Below, piece after piece: positions 8,135 to 16,503 of a DNA stretch of 64,000 nucleotides. The DNA is taken from contig JAAYDW010000086.1 of NCBI GenBank assembly GCA_012729055.1, forward strand, positions 1-64,000. Reading direction: 5' to 3'. The notes under the pieces are model-generated. The model had not been told where the DNA came from and did no database searches. It worked only from the letters and a program-made list of their open reading frames with translations. Made by a program: the position numbers and the translations under genes. The number at the start of each line of letters is the position of its first letter. The stretch's first letter is position 1. The DNA is from Deltaproteobacteria bacterium (lineage in GTDB: Bacteria; Desulfobacterota; Syntrophia; Syntrophales; Smithellaceae).

Positions 8135-9135
8135 TGCAACCCCGGCCAGATCTGAGCGTCAATGATCTTCGGATATCCGGGATCCGCCCTGTCGGCGATA
8201 ATGTCGTATTGGATAAACTGATCGCCCTTGAAGAAGACGGCTTTCTTGCCGCTCCACAGGACCACGTCGTCAATTCCGCCGGTCCAGGTCATCCCGGGCC
8301 ATGTCCGGTCGTTAATCGGTTTGGGGTAGCCGGGGTCAACTCCGTCCGCGGCAATATCGTAGCGAAGATACTGGCCGCCTCGAAAAAAGTAGGCTTTTCC
8401 GTTGCCCCAGTTGACCGCTGCGTCAATGCCGTCCGCCCAGGTCATCCCGGGCCATGTCCGGTCATTCATCGGTTTGGGATAACCGGGATCAACCCGGTCT
8501 GCGGCAATGTCATAACGGACGTATTGATTGCCTCTGAAAAAGTAGGCTTTTCCGTTTCCCCAATTGACAACGGCGAATCGCTGTGTCGCTCTTGATTTTG
8601 CCTGCGGCTGGTGAACGGCCGGAGGGGGTGGCGGGGAAGTCCGGGATGCCGCGCGAGTTTCCGGTTCGCCGAACAATTTGCCAAGGAGCGTCCTGCTCAT
8701 GCCGGCCAGCTGGTGCAAGTCGTTTCCGGTGACATTTTTTCCCAGCGTTGCTTCGCCCGTTCCGACATCAATCATCCGGGAATTGATCGTATAGGAGGAG
8801 CCGATTTTTACCACCGAACCGATAACAATCAGATCGGCGCCCAGAAGCTTGCCGATGGCCGTGGCGCTTTTTTCGTCAATGACGCCGGATTGCTGAAAGC
8901 GCTGTTCGGTCAGAGCCTTGTTAATCTGGGAACGTTCGACGACGCGAAATTTTTTGGCGTCAACCAGTTCCGTTCGAATAATCTCGGCCACAGCCTTGCC
9001 CAGATGTTCTTCGGCTCCGACACTTTCAAAATCCAAAACGGCAACGGAAGATTTTTTATCCGCGGCAAATCCCGCAACGGCAGCGGCAATAAGAGCAAAC
9101 GCTGTCAGATGAATCAGCAAATATTTGAGTTTCAT
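8128..9135 (-). CDS. Secreted CsgG/FlgO-like protein with three hemopexin-like repeats
   Basis: A 335-residue exported protein. A signal peptide covers residues 1-25 (hydrophobic core ending AGFAA). Residues 30-155 resemble the CsgG/FlgO domain (VAVLDFESVG, VVERSQINKAL, LLGADLIVIGSV). A proline-rich linker (about 165-180) leads to three ~50-residue repeats at 187-236, 237-287 and 288-335, each with the pattern NWGNGKAYFFRG..Y.RYDIAADR.DPGYPK...WPG, which is the hemopexin repeat as found in Photorhabdus photopexins and plant albumin-2. The third repeat is the most divergent. The ATG at 9135 is chosen for AAGG 7 nt upstream and the signal peptide. It is translationally coupled to the L,D-transpeptidase downstream. 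The ligand is unknown. Confidence 0.85.
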   Translation of the reverse strand: MKLKYLLIHLTAFALIAAAVAGFAADKKSSVAVLDFESVGAEEHLGKAVAEIIRTELVDAKKFRVVERSQINKALTEQRFQQSGVIDEKSATAIGKLLGADLIVIGSVVKIGSSYTINSRMIDVGTGEATLGKNVTGNDLHQLAGMSRTLLGKLFGEPETRAASRTSPPPPPAVHQPQAKSRATQRFAVVNWGNGKAYFFRGNQYVRYDIAADRVDPGYPKPMNDRTWPGMTWADGIDAAVNWGNGKAYFFRGGQYLRYDIAADGVDPGYPKPINDRTWPGMTWTGGIDDVVLWSGKKAVFFKGDQFIQYDIIADRADPGYPKIIDAQIWPGLQW

Positions 9136-9162
9136 TTTCCAACCTTTCGTTGCTTCGAAGGA

Positions 9163-9174
9163 ATCATATATGAT
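9163..9174. promoter_or_regulatory. Perfect 12-bp palindrome upstream of CsgG-hemopexin gene
   Basis: ATCATATATGAT lies 28 nt before the start codon, inside the 91-bp gap that separates this gene from the fumarylacetoacetase-family gene. Its position suits an operator or promoter element for the hemopexin/transpeptidase pair, but no regulator is identified. Confidence 0.35.
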
Positions 9175-9226
9175 CCCCGACCAGGACCCGCGAAACATAG
9201 CATGAACCCGCATAATTTTAAAATGA

Positions 9227-10033
9227 TCAGAATTCTTTTTCGATCCGGTTGGTCAGCGTCCCGATCTTTTCAATTTCCACGCTGACAATGTCGCCTTTTT
9301 TTAAAAACAGCGGCGGGCGGCGCGAAAAACCGACGCCGTCGGGCGTGCCGGTCAGAATCACCGTGCCCGGCAGCAGCGTCATCGACCGGCTCAAATGGCT
9401 GATGAGCGACGGAATGTCGAAAATCATGTCCGCCGTGATGGCGTCCTGAACGACCTGCCCGTTGAGGAGGCAGCGGATGGCCAGGGTGTTCGGAGCGGAA
9501 ATTTCGTCGCGGGTGACGATCCAGGGGCCGAGCGGGCAGAAGGTGTCGAAGCTCTTGCCCCGGGCCCACTGTCCCTTTTGTCTTTCGAACTGCCAGTCGC
9601 GGGCGCTCACATCGTTGGCGCAGGTGTAGCCGAAGACGCGCTCCAGCGCTTCCTCCGGCGTGACGTTCCTGGCCGGTTTGCCGATGACGACCGCCAGCTC
9701 CGCCTCGTAGTCCACCTGATCAGGCCCGGCCGCGGGCAGCAGGATCGGCGCGGCGGGCCCGGTGAGGCTGCTCGTCGCCTTGATAAAAAGGACCGGCTCC
9801 TCCGGGTAGGACATCGCCGTTTCATCGCCGTGCTTTTTGTAGTTGATGCCGAGGGCGAGAATGTTGACGGGCACGAGGGGCGCCAGAAGCCTTTTGATCC
9901 TGGCTTCGCGGGCAGTGACGCTCCAGGCGCCGGGAATCGTTCCTTCGATGACGGCCGCCGAACCGGGCCGGGCGGGATCATATGCGCCGCAGAGAATTTC
10001 GTCGGCGTCGGATACAAAACGGATGATCTTCAT
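9227..10033 (-). CDS. Fumarylacetoacetate hydrolase family protein
   Basis: A 268-residue enzyme of the FAH fold, which includes acylpyruvases, 2-oxo-hepta-3-ene-1,7-dioate isomerases/hydratases and oxaloacetate decarboxylases. Characteristic stretches are LALGINYKKHGDE, the acidic metal-binding run DYEAELAVVIGK and YTCANDVSARDWQ, and the C-terminal TGTPDGVGF. The start codon directly follows the stop of the upstream hydrolase lipoprotein gene (1-nt gap), so the two are almost certainly co-translated. No aromatic ring-cleavage genes are nearby, so a housekeeping acylpyruvase or tautomerase role is as likely as a degradative one. Confidence 0.85.
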   Translation of the reverse strand: MKIIRFVSDADEILCGAYDPARPGSAAVIEGTIPGAWSVTAREARIKRLLAPLVPVNILALGINYKKHGDETAMSYPEEPVLFIKATSSLTGPAAPILLPAAGPDQVDYEAELAVVIGKPARNVTPEEALERVFGYTCANDVSARDWQFERQKGQWARGKSFDTFCPLGPWIVTRDEISAPNTLAIRCLLNGQVVQDAITADMIFDIPSLISHLSRSMTLLPGTVILTGTPDGVGFSRRPPLFLKKGDIVSVEIEKIGTLTNRIEKEF

Positions 10034-10034
10034 C

Positions 10035-11321
10035 TTACCAAAGTTCTTTCTCCAGGATTTTTCCGAACTGGGCGAAAACGCGGCGGTCGGAAAGAATGCT
10101 CGTGTGGTCGCAAGGGAAGCTGTACAATTGGACCGCGCAGGAAACCGCCCGGTCGTCGAGGGCTTTATCGCCGCAGAGGCTGTCGTCCTTCCCGTAAAAA
10201 ATATAGTGGCGGACATTTTTCGGCAGTTCGTCCGCCAGGGTATTTGCAATGAAGGCGCTTTGCGTTCCCAGGTCGATCCAGGCGGGAATGCTTTTGTGGG
10301 TGAGGATCTGCGACGCGTCGGCGACGCTAAAGCCGCTCCACGGCGTGGCCAGGGTGAAAAACAGCCGGATGAAGGCATGCTCTTTGTCCGAGGCGTAGCG
10401 GGTTAAAAACGACCGCGTTGTGAGGCCCCCGACGCTGTGCGCGACCACGACCATCTTCGTAAAGCCGTACCGGTTGTGCAGCTCCCGCAGCTCTTCGTCG
10501 AGCAGCGACGCGGCCAGCCCCAGACGAATCCCCGAAGGGTAATAGAAGAACCAGGGCTGATAGCGGCTGCGGTCCAGGCGCATGCAGAAAAACATCCAGT
10601 TGTGCGGGCTGCCTTCCGTGCCGTGAACGAAAAGAATCGGAATCTTGCGCGGTGAATAGTCTTCCGCCAGATAGATGTGCGCGCCGAAAACCTTCATGAA
10701 GGAGGAGGGATTCCAGTACCCGGTCTGCGCGTTTTCCGGCGAGAAATATTCATGGTAGACCTTGAGCGTCTGGCCGTTGTGTGTGAGCTGCCGCAGCACC
10801 GGTTGTTTTTTCTTCGGTCGCCATTCCAGGGGGAGGGCGTCGCTGTGGCCGCCGGAGCGGGAGAGGGCAATGACCACGCCGGAAACCAGCTCTCCTTCGC
10901 GGACGGAAATTTCCTCAGGTCCGCCCGGAGCGCCGTACCGGCCGGAAACTTCTGCGGCCTCGAAAACGCCGTTGCGGTTGTAGTCCGTGATTGCAAAGAG
11001 CCGGTAACGCCCCTGGGGCAGGTACAGCATAAACGGACCGCTGCCGGCGGCGACGGCATATTCGGTATAGTCGGCGTCGCCGGGCCGCCAGGCCAGAACG
11101 AGCGTGGAATGCCTGTTGATCCCTTCGCCGGCGAAGCGGCCTTTGATGACCGCGGAGTTGTAGGCGTTTGTCGCTTCGCCGCTTTTGGCCTTGGTTTGCC
11201 CCGCCAGCACGTCGTCTTTGGCCGGAATGCTCATGTAGCGGCATCCCGCGGCGCCCGCGAGGAGCAGCGCAAGAAGGAGCGCCAAAGCGATTTTACGAGG
11301 CTTGGAGATGCGTTTCCTCAT
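10035..11321 (-). CDS. Alpha/beta-hydrolase lipoprotein
   Basis: A 428-residue predicted lipoprotein: basic N-terminus, hydrophobic segment and a lipobox LAGAAGC, so the mature protein should be acylated and sit in the periplasm or outer membrane. An immunoglobulin-like or transthyretin-like region (about 55-165, with a Ca-loop-like DYNRNGVFE) precedes the hydrolase domain. That domain shows the oxyanion segment FVHGTEGSP, the nucleophile elbow AHSVGG and a late histidine in CDHTSIL, consistent with lipase or esterase activity. The start overlaps the stop of the ankyrin lipoprotein gene (ATGA), and the fumarylacetoacetase-family gene follows at once. The substrate is not evident. Confidence 0.85.
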   Translation of the reverse strand: MRKRISKPRKIALALLLALLLAGAAGCRYMSIPAKDDVLAGQTKAKSGEATNAYNSAVIKGRFAGEGINRHSTLVLAWRPGDADYTEYAVAAGSGPFMLYLPQGRYRLFAITDYNRNGVFEAAEVSGRYGAPGGPEEISVREGELVSGVVIALSRSGGHSDALPLEWRPKKKQPVLRQLTHNGQTLKVYHEYFSPENAQTGYWNPSSFMKVFGAHIYLAEDYSPRKIPILFVHGTEGSPHNWMFFCMRLDRSRYQPWFFYYPSGIRLGLAASLLDEELRELHNRYGFTKMVVVAHSVGGLTTRSFLTRYASDKEHAFIRLFFTLATPWSGFSVADASQILTHKSIPAWIDLGTQSAFIANTLADELPKNVRHYIFYGKDDSLCGDKALDDRAVSCAVQLYSFPCDHTSILSDRRVFAQFGKILEKELW

Positions 11322-12409
11322 AGGGAGTTGATCTTCTTTCCAAGGTATTCAACGATCTTCTGGTTTTTTTTCGCCCGGGCCAGATCGAGCGCCGTTTTGC
11401 CTTCCGCGTTTTTGACGGCCGGCGACGCGCCGGCTTCCACCAGCAGAACGATGACCTTCTCCGATTCCGCCTGCGCGGCCTCCATGAGCGGCGTCCGGCC
11501 CTTCAGGTCCCGGACGTTGAGGTTGACCTTCCTGCGCACCAGGAGGGAAACCGTGTCCGGCAGGTTTGCGGCCGCGGCCAGATGCAGAGCGGTCTGCCCC
11601 TGTTTGTTCCGGAGGTTCAGATCCTGCGGCCGGGCGATGAGCAGCGCGGCTGTGGAGGAATAACCGCTCAGGATGCTTTTCATGAGCGGCGTTTCGCCTG
11701 CCGCATTTTGCGCCGCGACGGCCGCCTCGCGGGCGATCATGAGCCGCGCATTGTCGGCGTCGCCCCTTTCCGCAGCCAGGTGCAGAGGCGTCCTTCCGTT
11801 TTGGTCCTTGAGATTCACGTTGGCGTTGTGTTCGATCAACGTCGTGGCGATATCGTACAGCCGGTAGTCCAGCGCCAGATGCAGCGCCGTTTCCCCGAAG
11901 CCGTTTTGCACATCGAGCCCTTTGCCCGTCGCGAGCAGAAGCGGGATGCTGTCCCAGCTCTTGTTGTAAATCGCCCACATGAGGGCGGTGTATCCGTGCC
12001 TGTCCTGTTTGAGCGCATCGGCGCCGGATTCCAGCAAAAGCTCCACAAGGTCCGGATGGCGTTCGTTTACCGCAATCATGAGCGGCGTGAGCCCGTCTTT
12101 GTCCTGGGAGTTGATCCGGGTCTTTTTAAGAAGCAAATATTCCGCAAGGCCCGCATGGCCGTTTTGAATTGCGTACATGAGCCCTGTCCAGGAGTAAGCG
12201 TCGGTCCGGTTGACGTCGATGATTTTTTCTTCCACCAGGCGCATGACGACCCCCATGTCGCCCCGGCGGGTTGCTGCAAAAAAAGCGGTTTCCGGTTCGG
12301 CGTAAGCGGCGGCGACCTCCGGATGCCGCTGTTGAATCGGCGGCGTCGGGCAGCCGGCCAGAGCGAGAACCACCAGCCCCAGGATGATTTGAATAGGCAA
12401 TCTGCTCAT
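11318..12409 (-). CDS. Ankyrin-repeat lipoprotein
   Basis: A 363-residue protein with a signal peptide ending in a lipobox (LALAGC), followed by about nine to ten ankyrin repeats covering nearly the whole mature chain; clear repeat cores include GLTPLMIAV, GETALHLAL, GRTPLHLAA and GKTALDLAR. Ankyrin arrays bind other proteins. The ATG at 12409 is used because the lipobox then falls at residues 15-20; an in-frame upstream ATG at 12475 would put 22 odd residues before it. GGAGG is present but 13 nt away. The stop overlaps the start of the hydrolase lipoprotein, so the ankyrin protein may partner, scaffold or restrain that enzyme (inference). Confidence 0.88.
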   Translation of the reverse strand: MSRLPIQIILGLVVLALAGCPTPPIQQRHPEVAAAYAEPETAFFAATRRGDMGVVMRLVEEKIIDVNRTDAYSWTGLMYAIQNGHAGLAEYLLLKKTRINSQDKDGLTPLMIAVNERHPDLVELLLESGADALKQDRHGYTALMWAIYNKSWDSIPLLLATGKGLDVQNGFGETALHLALDYRLYDIATTLIEHNANVNLKDQNGRTPLHLAAERGDADNARLMIAREAAVAAQNAAGETPLMKSILSGYSSTAALLIARPQDLNLRNKQGQTALHLAAAANLPDTVSLLVRRKVNLNVRDLKGRTPLMEAAQAESEKVIVLLVEAGASPAVKNAEGKTALDLARAKKNQKIVEYLGKKINSL

Positions 12410-12622
12410 GAAAGACGATTTTCCTCCTGCGAAAAACACCGTCACGTCTGTATGATGGTCGAATTTGTTTATCATGAGCCGCCGGTGAATTCAACGGTTA
12501 GTCGAAGGGAGAATAGGCCTTGTCAGCGCCGCTGTTTTTGCGGTATAAAACCGGCAGGGAAAGCACGGCGGCCGTTGCCGTGTCTCTCCGGATTCTTTTT
12601 TGACTTTTTTGAGAGGTTCTCC

Positions 12623-12982
12623 GTGACGGATATTCTGGATTACATCAGCACCTGGTCGGCGCTCAAATGGGTCGCGCTGGTGCTGATTGCCGGATTCATC
12701 GGCCAGTTCGGCCGGATGATGGCGGAAGCGATCATTGTCCGGGCCCGCCTTAAGCGCGCCGGAAAGAAGCGGCAGGGGGAGGCGGCGGCGCTTCCCGACA
12801 GCGCGCCTCGGGCTGCTGAGGAAATGGATCCTGTCGAGAGTCTTCCGGCCGGACCGTCTTCATCCGGGACCGTTTTGCCTGCCGCTGCCGCCTCAGCCTT
12901 TCCGGATAAGAAAGCGCTGAAGGCTCTCGCCAAGGCAAGGAAAAAAGAAGCCAAAAAAGAGGCCAAGCAAAACAGCTCATAA
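12623..12982 (+). CDS. Small membrane protein with Lys/Ala-rich tail
   Basis: A 119-residue protein of unknown function. A GTG start is used, with AGAGG six nt upstream. A hydrophobic helix (about residues 13-32, WVALVLIAGFIGQF) is followed by a basic stretch (RARLKRAGKKRQ), a Pro/Ala/Ser-rich low-complexity middle, and a C-terminal highly charged helix (KALAKARKKEAKKEAK). This is a single-pass anchor with a cytoplasmic coiled or nucleic-acid-binding tail. It is divergent from the ankyrin lipoprotein and convergent with the RlmL-like gene. I recognise no family. Confidence 0.65.
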   Translation: MTDILDYISTWSALKWVALVLIAGFIGQFGRMMAEAIIVRARLKRAGKKRQGEAAALPDSAPRAAEEMDPVESLPAGPSSSGTVLPAAAASAFPDKKALKALAKARKKEAKKEAKQNSS

Positions 12983-13110
12983 TTGCGGCGCGGATCATCC
13001 GCTCCACCCGGAAGCTTTGGGTGCTGCCGCAGGCGCCGCGGCAGAATGCAGCGCGCGCCTGGAGGCCCGTATGAAGCCCCGCGCAAGGGATGCAGCGTTT
13101 TGCGCCTGCT
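12983..13110. other. Convergent spacer with GC-rich hairpin
   Basis: Between two convergent genes. A GC-rich inverted repeat CTGCCGC / GCGGCAG (near 13025-13045) could form a hairpin, but there is no T-tract on either strand, so it is not called a terminator. No gene is seen. Confidence 0.4.
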
Positions 13111-14436
13111 TTACGGTTCGTCGCCTGGAAGCGGGCCGGCGTTCCGACCGTATTCCTTCGCCTGGTGTTTCCTGCTTCCCGAGTAAAGCTCGTATTCCAG
13201 AAGACGGCATTCAATATCGCCGTTGTAGAACGGCAGACGCCGTTTCGTGCGCAGCCCCACTTTTTTGGCCAGATCGAGATTGCCGGTGAAGATGTAGCCG
13301 CGGTAGCCCCGGCCGATGCTCTTGAAATAATCACCGCAGCCTTCATACAGCGCCGCGAGTTTTTGCAGCGCGTTTACGGCGGGGGACTTTTCCCCGCCGC
13401 CCCTGCGGAGAATGACTTTTTGTCCGGGTGCGATTTCCCTGCGGCGCTCTTCCCGTTGCGGCTGGGTGCGGATGGGTTCCAGGCGTTCCCCGTAAGGAGG
13501 ATTCATCACGATGACGCCCCCGCCCCCGGGTGTCGGCGTTTTTTCAAACGGACACACTTTGAATTCGATCAGCTGGTCGACGCCCGCCGTCTCGGCGTTG
13601 CGGCGCGCCGCCTCCACGGCTTTCGGGTCGATATCCGAGGCGATGATGGTCGCGTCGAGAGTTTTTTTTGCGGCGTCGCGGGCGGCTTTGCGCAGGGCCT
13701 GCCACGCATCGCGCGGAAAATCCCGCAGGTGCATAAAGCCGTAGTGGTTGCGGAAGAGGCCCGGCGCGCGCCCGAGTGTGAGAAGCGCCGCCTCGATGGC
13801 CAGGGTGCCGCTGCCGCACATCGGATTGATGAAGGGCGTCCGCCTGTTCCAGTCCGTGGCCTGGATCAGCGCCGCCGCCAGGGTTTCCTGCATGGGCGCC
13901 GCCAGGGGAATGCGGCGGTAGCCGCGCAGAGAAAGCCGGTCTCCGGACGTGTCCAGGTAAACCATCGCCAGGTCGTTGCGCCAGTAAACATGAACGACGG
14001 CCCGATCCTTCTCCGGACCGGAATCCGGCCGGATGCCGGTCTTGTCGCGGACGCGGTCTACGACGGCATCCTTCACCTTGAGATTGGCGAAGCGCGTATC
14101 CGTGATCGCATCATTTTCCACCACGGATGTGACGCAGAGGTAGGCGCTGGGTCCGGAGTCAAAGAGAATCGTTTCCCAGGGGAGAGCGTAAACGCCTTCG
14201 TACAGGGCGCCGGGAGAGACAACCTTGAAAAGCTGCAGCTGATACAAAACGCGCTGCGCCGTGCGCAGGTGGAGATTGAGGCGCATCGTATCGGCGAGCG
14301 TTCCCTCGGTGGAAACCGCCGTGTCGATTTCATGCAGAACCGGAAATCCCAGCGCTTCGATTTCCGCTTTCAGATAAGAAACGACGCCCTTGGGGCAGGT
14401 GACGAGGATTCGGTTTTTCTTTTGCCAGAGGGACAT
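13111..14436 (-). CDS. RlmL-like 23S rRNA methyltransferase (THUMP domain)
   Basis: A 441-residue class I RNA methyltransferase of the RlmL/RlmK N-half type (COG0116). A THUMP domain covers about residues 55-165. The methyltransferase core contains the SAM motif NPMCGSGTLAIEAALL and the catalytic NPPYGERL, typical of exocyclic amino-group methylation of guanine. Odd: after NPPYGERL there is an extra ~40-residue Arg-rich segment (from EPIRTQPQ to about NALQKL) before LAALYEGCGDYFK, where the family normally continues directly with the LxxLYxxLGD helix. The ATG at 14436 is preferred over a GTG at 14442. The E. coli protein is longer because it is fused to RlmK, which is absent here. Confidence 0.85.
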   Translation of the reverse strand: MSLWQKKNRILVTCPKGVVSYLKAEIEALGFPVLHEIDTAVSTEGTLADTMRLNLHLRTAQRVLYQLQLFKVVSPGALYEGVYALPWETILFDSGPSAYLCVTSVVENDAITDTRFANLKVKDAVVDRVRDKTGIRPDSGPEKDRAVVHVYWRNDLAMVYLDTSGDRLSLRGYRRIPLAAPMQETLAAALIQATDWNRRTPFINPMCGSGTLAIEAALLTLGRAPGLFRNHYGFMHLRDFPRDAWQALRKAARDAAKKTLDATIIASDIDPKAVEAARRNAETAGVDQLIEFKVCPFEKTPTPGGGGVIVMNPPYGERLEPIRTQPQREERRREIAPGQKVILRRGGGEKSPAVNALQKLAALYEGCGDYFKSIGRGYRGYIFTGNLDLAKKVGLRTKRRLPFYNGDIECRLLEYELYSGSRKHQAKEYGRNAGPLPGDEP

Positions 14437-14483
14437 GGACACGCTTTAACACACCCGGCCGAACTTGGCAATCTCCATCTCCC

Positions 14484-16490
14484 TTAAACCGGCGCGATAG
14501 GGCTAAGCTCAATAAACGGCGGCAGGGGGCACTGGAGCGCAAGCGCGATAACGCGCAGGAGCTCCCCTTCCTCGAATGTGACGGTCGAATCCGCAAAGGC
14601 GCAATGCGCGCAAGCGTCGATGACGGTTTCTTTAATCTTGAAGGAAGCGGCGGTCAGATTCGTGAGCACCCGGCTCGCGTCGGCGTAGGAGGCGTTTTCT
14701 TTAAAGGGGAAAGCCGGCCTGCGGGCGCATAGCTCAGGGATGCGCGAAAGCCCCGCGTCAAAAGCCGCCTGCGCCTTTACGCGGTCGTCCGGATGACCGG
14801 CCGAGGCGAGCGACCCCAGCAGGGTAACGGTGTCGAGGCCCACCTGGGCGAAGGAAAATTTGGTGATGGTTCGAAACAGCTCCTCGGCGGGATTGAGGTA
14901 CTTCTCCAGAATCCACAGGCAGGACAGTTCCGGAAGCGTCATCCGGCCGTCGACGTCGATAAGCAATTGCAGGACCAGAAGGAAATTTCTTTTTTTCAGG
15001 CCGTCAAGCCCCGCCAGTGACGGCATGGCCAGCTCCAGCAGGGGCAGCTTCAAACGGCTGGACAACCCCGCGAGCAATGCGCCGAGGGCAAAGACCCGCT
15101 CGGTTTTTCCTTCCAGGACCAGCGCCCGGGACAAGGCGGCCTCCTCCCGGCTCCGGCGTGATGCATCCGCGCCGATGACGAGCGCATAGACAAGGGAGGC
15201 CGCGCCCTGCGGCGTACGCGCCGTTTCGTGGAGGTCCTCCGGCAGGTCGGTCAAAACGGCCCGGCTCTGGACGATGTTTTCGGGCGTCGGACGACCGACG
15301 CGGTCGACGACCAGGGCGGGAATGGCGGCCAAAAGCGGCGATCCGGGCGGAGGAGCAAGGCCGGCGCCCTGGCGTGTTGTTCCCCAGAAGGGAGTGGTGT
15401 ACTGCGGTTTGGGGCCCGCCGGCTCATCGTCCGTCGTTTTGATGAACTTCCCGTCAAAAGAGGGATCCAGAAGCCGGATGCGTAAAACGAGCGGCGGATG
15501 CGTCGCCAGAAAGGAAAAGAGACTGTTCGGGTGGCTTTCGCCGAAAAACAGATGGCTGGCCTGGCGCGCCTCCGTAAGCCGGATGCGCGCGCCGAAAGCG
15601 GAGCCGCCGATTTTCTTGAGCGCGCCCGCGAGCCCCAGGGGATTGCGCGTGAACTGGACGGCGGAAGCGTCCGCCAGATACTCTTTCTGCCGGGAGATCG
15701 CGCGCTGCATCAGCCGTCCCAGGAAGGTTCCCACGTAACCGATGACGAGAAGGCAGACGCCTCCCACGATGATGGGAACGCCCAGGCGCAGGGCAATGCG
15801 CCCCTGGGCGAGAATTCTCCGGCCGACGATGCCCATGAACATGACGCCGAAAAGGATGCCGATGAGCTGCATGTTGAGCCGGGCGTCCCCGTTTAAGATA
15901 TGGCTGAATTCGTGGGCGATGACGCCCTGCAGTTCGTCGCGGTTCAGCTTGACGAGCGCGCCGCGGGTGACGGCCACGGCCGCATCGGAAAATTCGAGTC
16001 CGGCGGCAAAAGCGTTGATGTTGTGTTCGGCGTCGAGGACGTAGATCCGCGGCAGGGGAATTCCGGAGGCGATGGCCATTTCCTCGACGACGTTGACCAG
16101 ACGTCGTTCGTCCGGATCGGTTGCGCCGGGATCGACGCGGCGGCCGCCCAGCATTTCGGCCACGGCCGGTCCGCCTTTCTTGAGGGTGTGCATTTTATAA
16201 AGGCTCGCGGCGAGAATGATCATGACGATGACCATGCCCGCGAACAGAAAAAACGCCGGGTCGAAAAACGAAAAACCCGCGAGCCGGGCCCGGTAGCTTT
16301 GTGCCGCGCCGGCGTTGAACAGCGTGTGAGCCTGCGTGCCGACGAAGAGGTACCAGACCAGGCGGATGGCCAGGCTGGTGACGACAACGACAATCGCTAC
16401 GGCGCCGATAAACAGAATCATCTGCCGCCGGCAGCTTTTGCGGGCCGCGGCCTGCCTGGCGAAAAAGTTGGTTGGACGGTCGGCGGTCAT
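14484..16490 (-). CDS. M48-family zinc metallopeptidase, HtpX-like
   Basis: A 668-residue membrane protease. TM helices lie at about residues 24-48 and 78-98, with further hydrophobic segments near 205-250 after the catalytic site. The zinc motif HEFSH is at 193-197, followed by the NGD expected in M48. The C-terminal half (about 330-668) is a long helical region ending in a segment with paired cysteines (CAHCAF) and an acidic FEEGELLR helix, resembling TerB-like domains; its role is unknown. The start is 13 nt after the LemA stop. LemA-M48 gene pairs are common and suggest that the two act together in envelope quality control. Confidence 0.88.
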   Translation of the reverse strand: MTADRPTNFFARQAAARKSCRRQMILFIGAVAIVVVVTSLAIRLVWYLFVGTQAHTLFNAGAAQSYRARLAGFSFFDPAFFLFAGMVIVMIILAASLYKMHTLKKGGPAVAEMLGGRRVDPGATDPDERRLVNVVEEMAIASGIPLPRIYVLDAEHNINAFAAGLEFSDAAVAVTRGALVKLNRDELQGVIAHEFSHILNGDARLNMQLIGILFGVMFMGIVGRRILAQGRIALRLGVPIIVGGVCLLVIGYVGTFLGRLMQRAISRQKEYLADASAVQFTRNPLGLAGALKKIGGSAFGARIRLTEARQASHLFFGESHPNSLFSFLATHPPLVLRIRLLDPSFDGKFIKTTDDEPAGPKPQYTTPFWGTTRQGAGLAPPPGSPLLAAIPALVVDRVGRPTPENIVQSRAVLTDLPEDLHETARTPQGAASLVYALVIGADASRRSREEAALSRALVLEGKTERVFALGALLAGLSSRLKLPLLELAMPSLAGLDGLKKRNFLLVLQLLIDVDGRMTLPELSCLWILEKYLNPAEELFRTITKFSFAQVGLDTVTLLGSLASAGHPDDRVKAQAAFDAGLSRIPELCARRPAFPFKENASYADASRVLTNLTAASFKIKETVIDACAHCAFADSTVTFEEGELLRVIALALQCPLPPFIELSPIAPV

Positions 16491-16503
16491 CGGTGCGTCG
16501 CCG

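Noticed and set aside
13025..13045. Possible terminator between small membrane protein and rlmL
   Set aside because: The hairpin has no T-tract in either direction.
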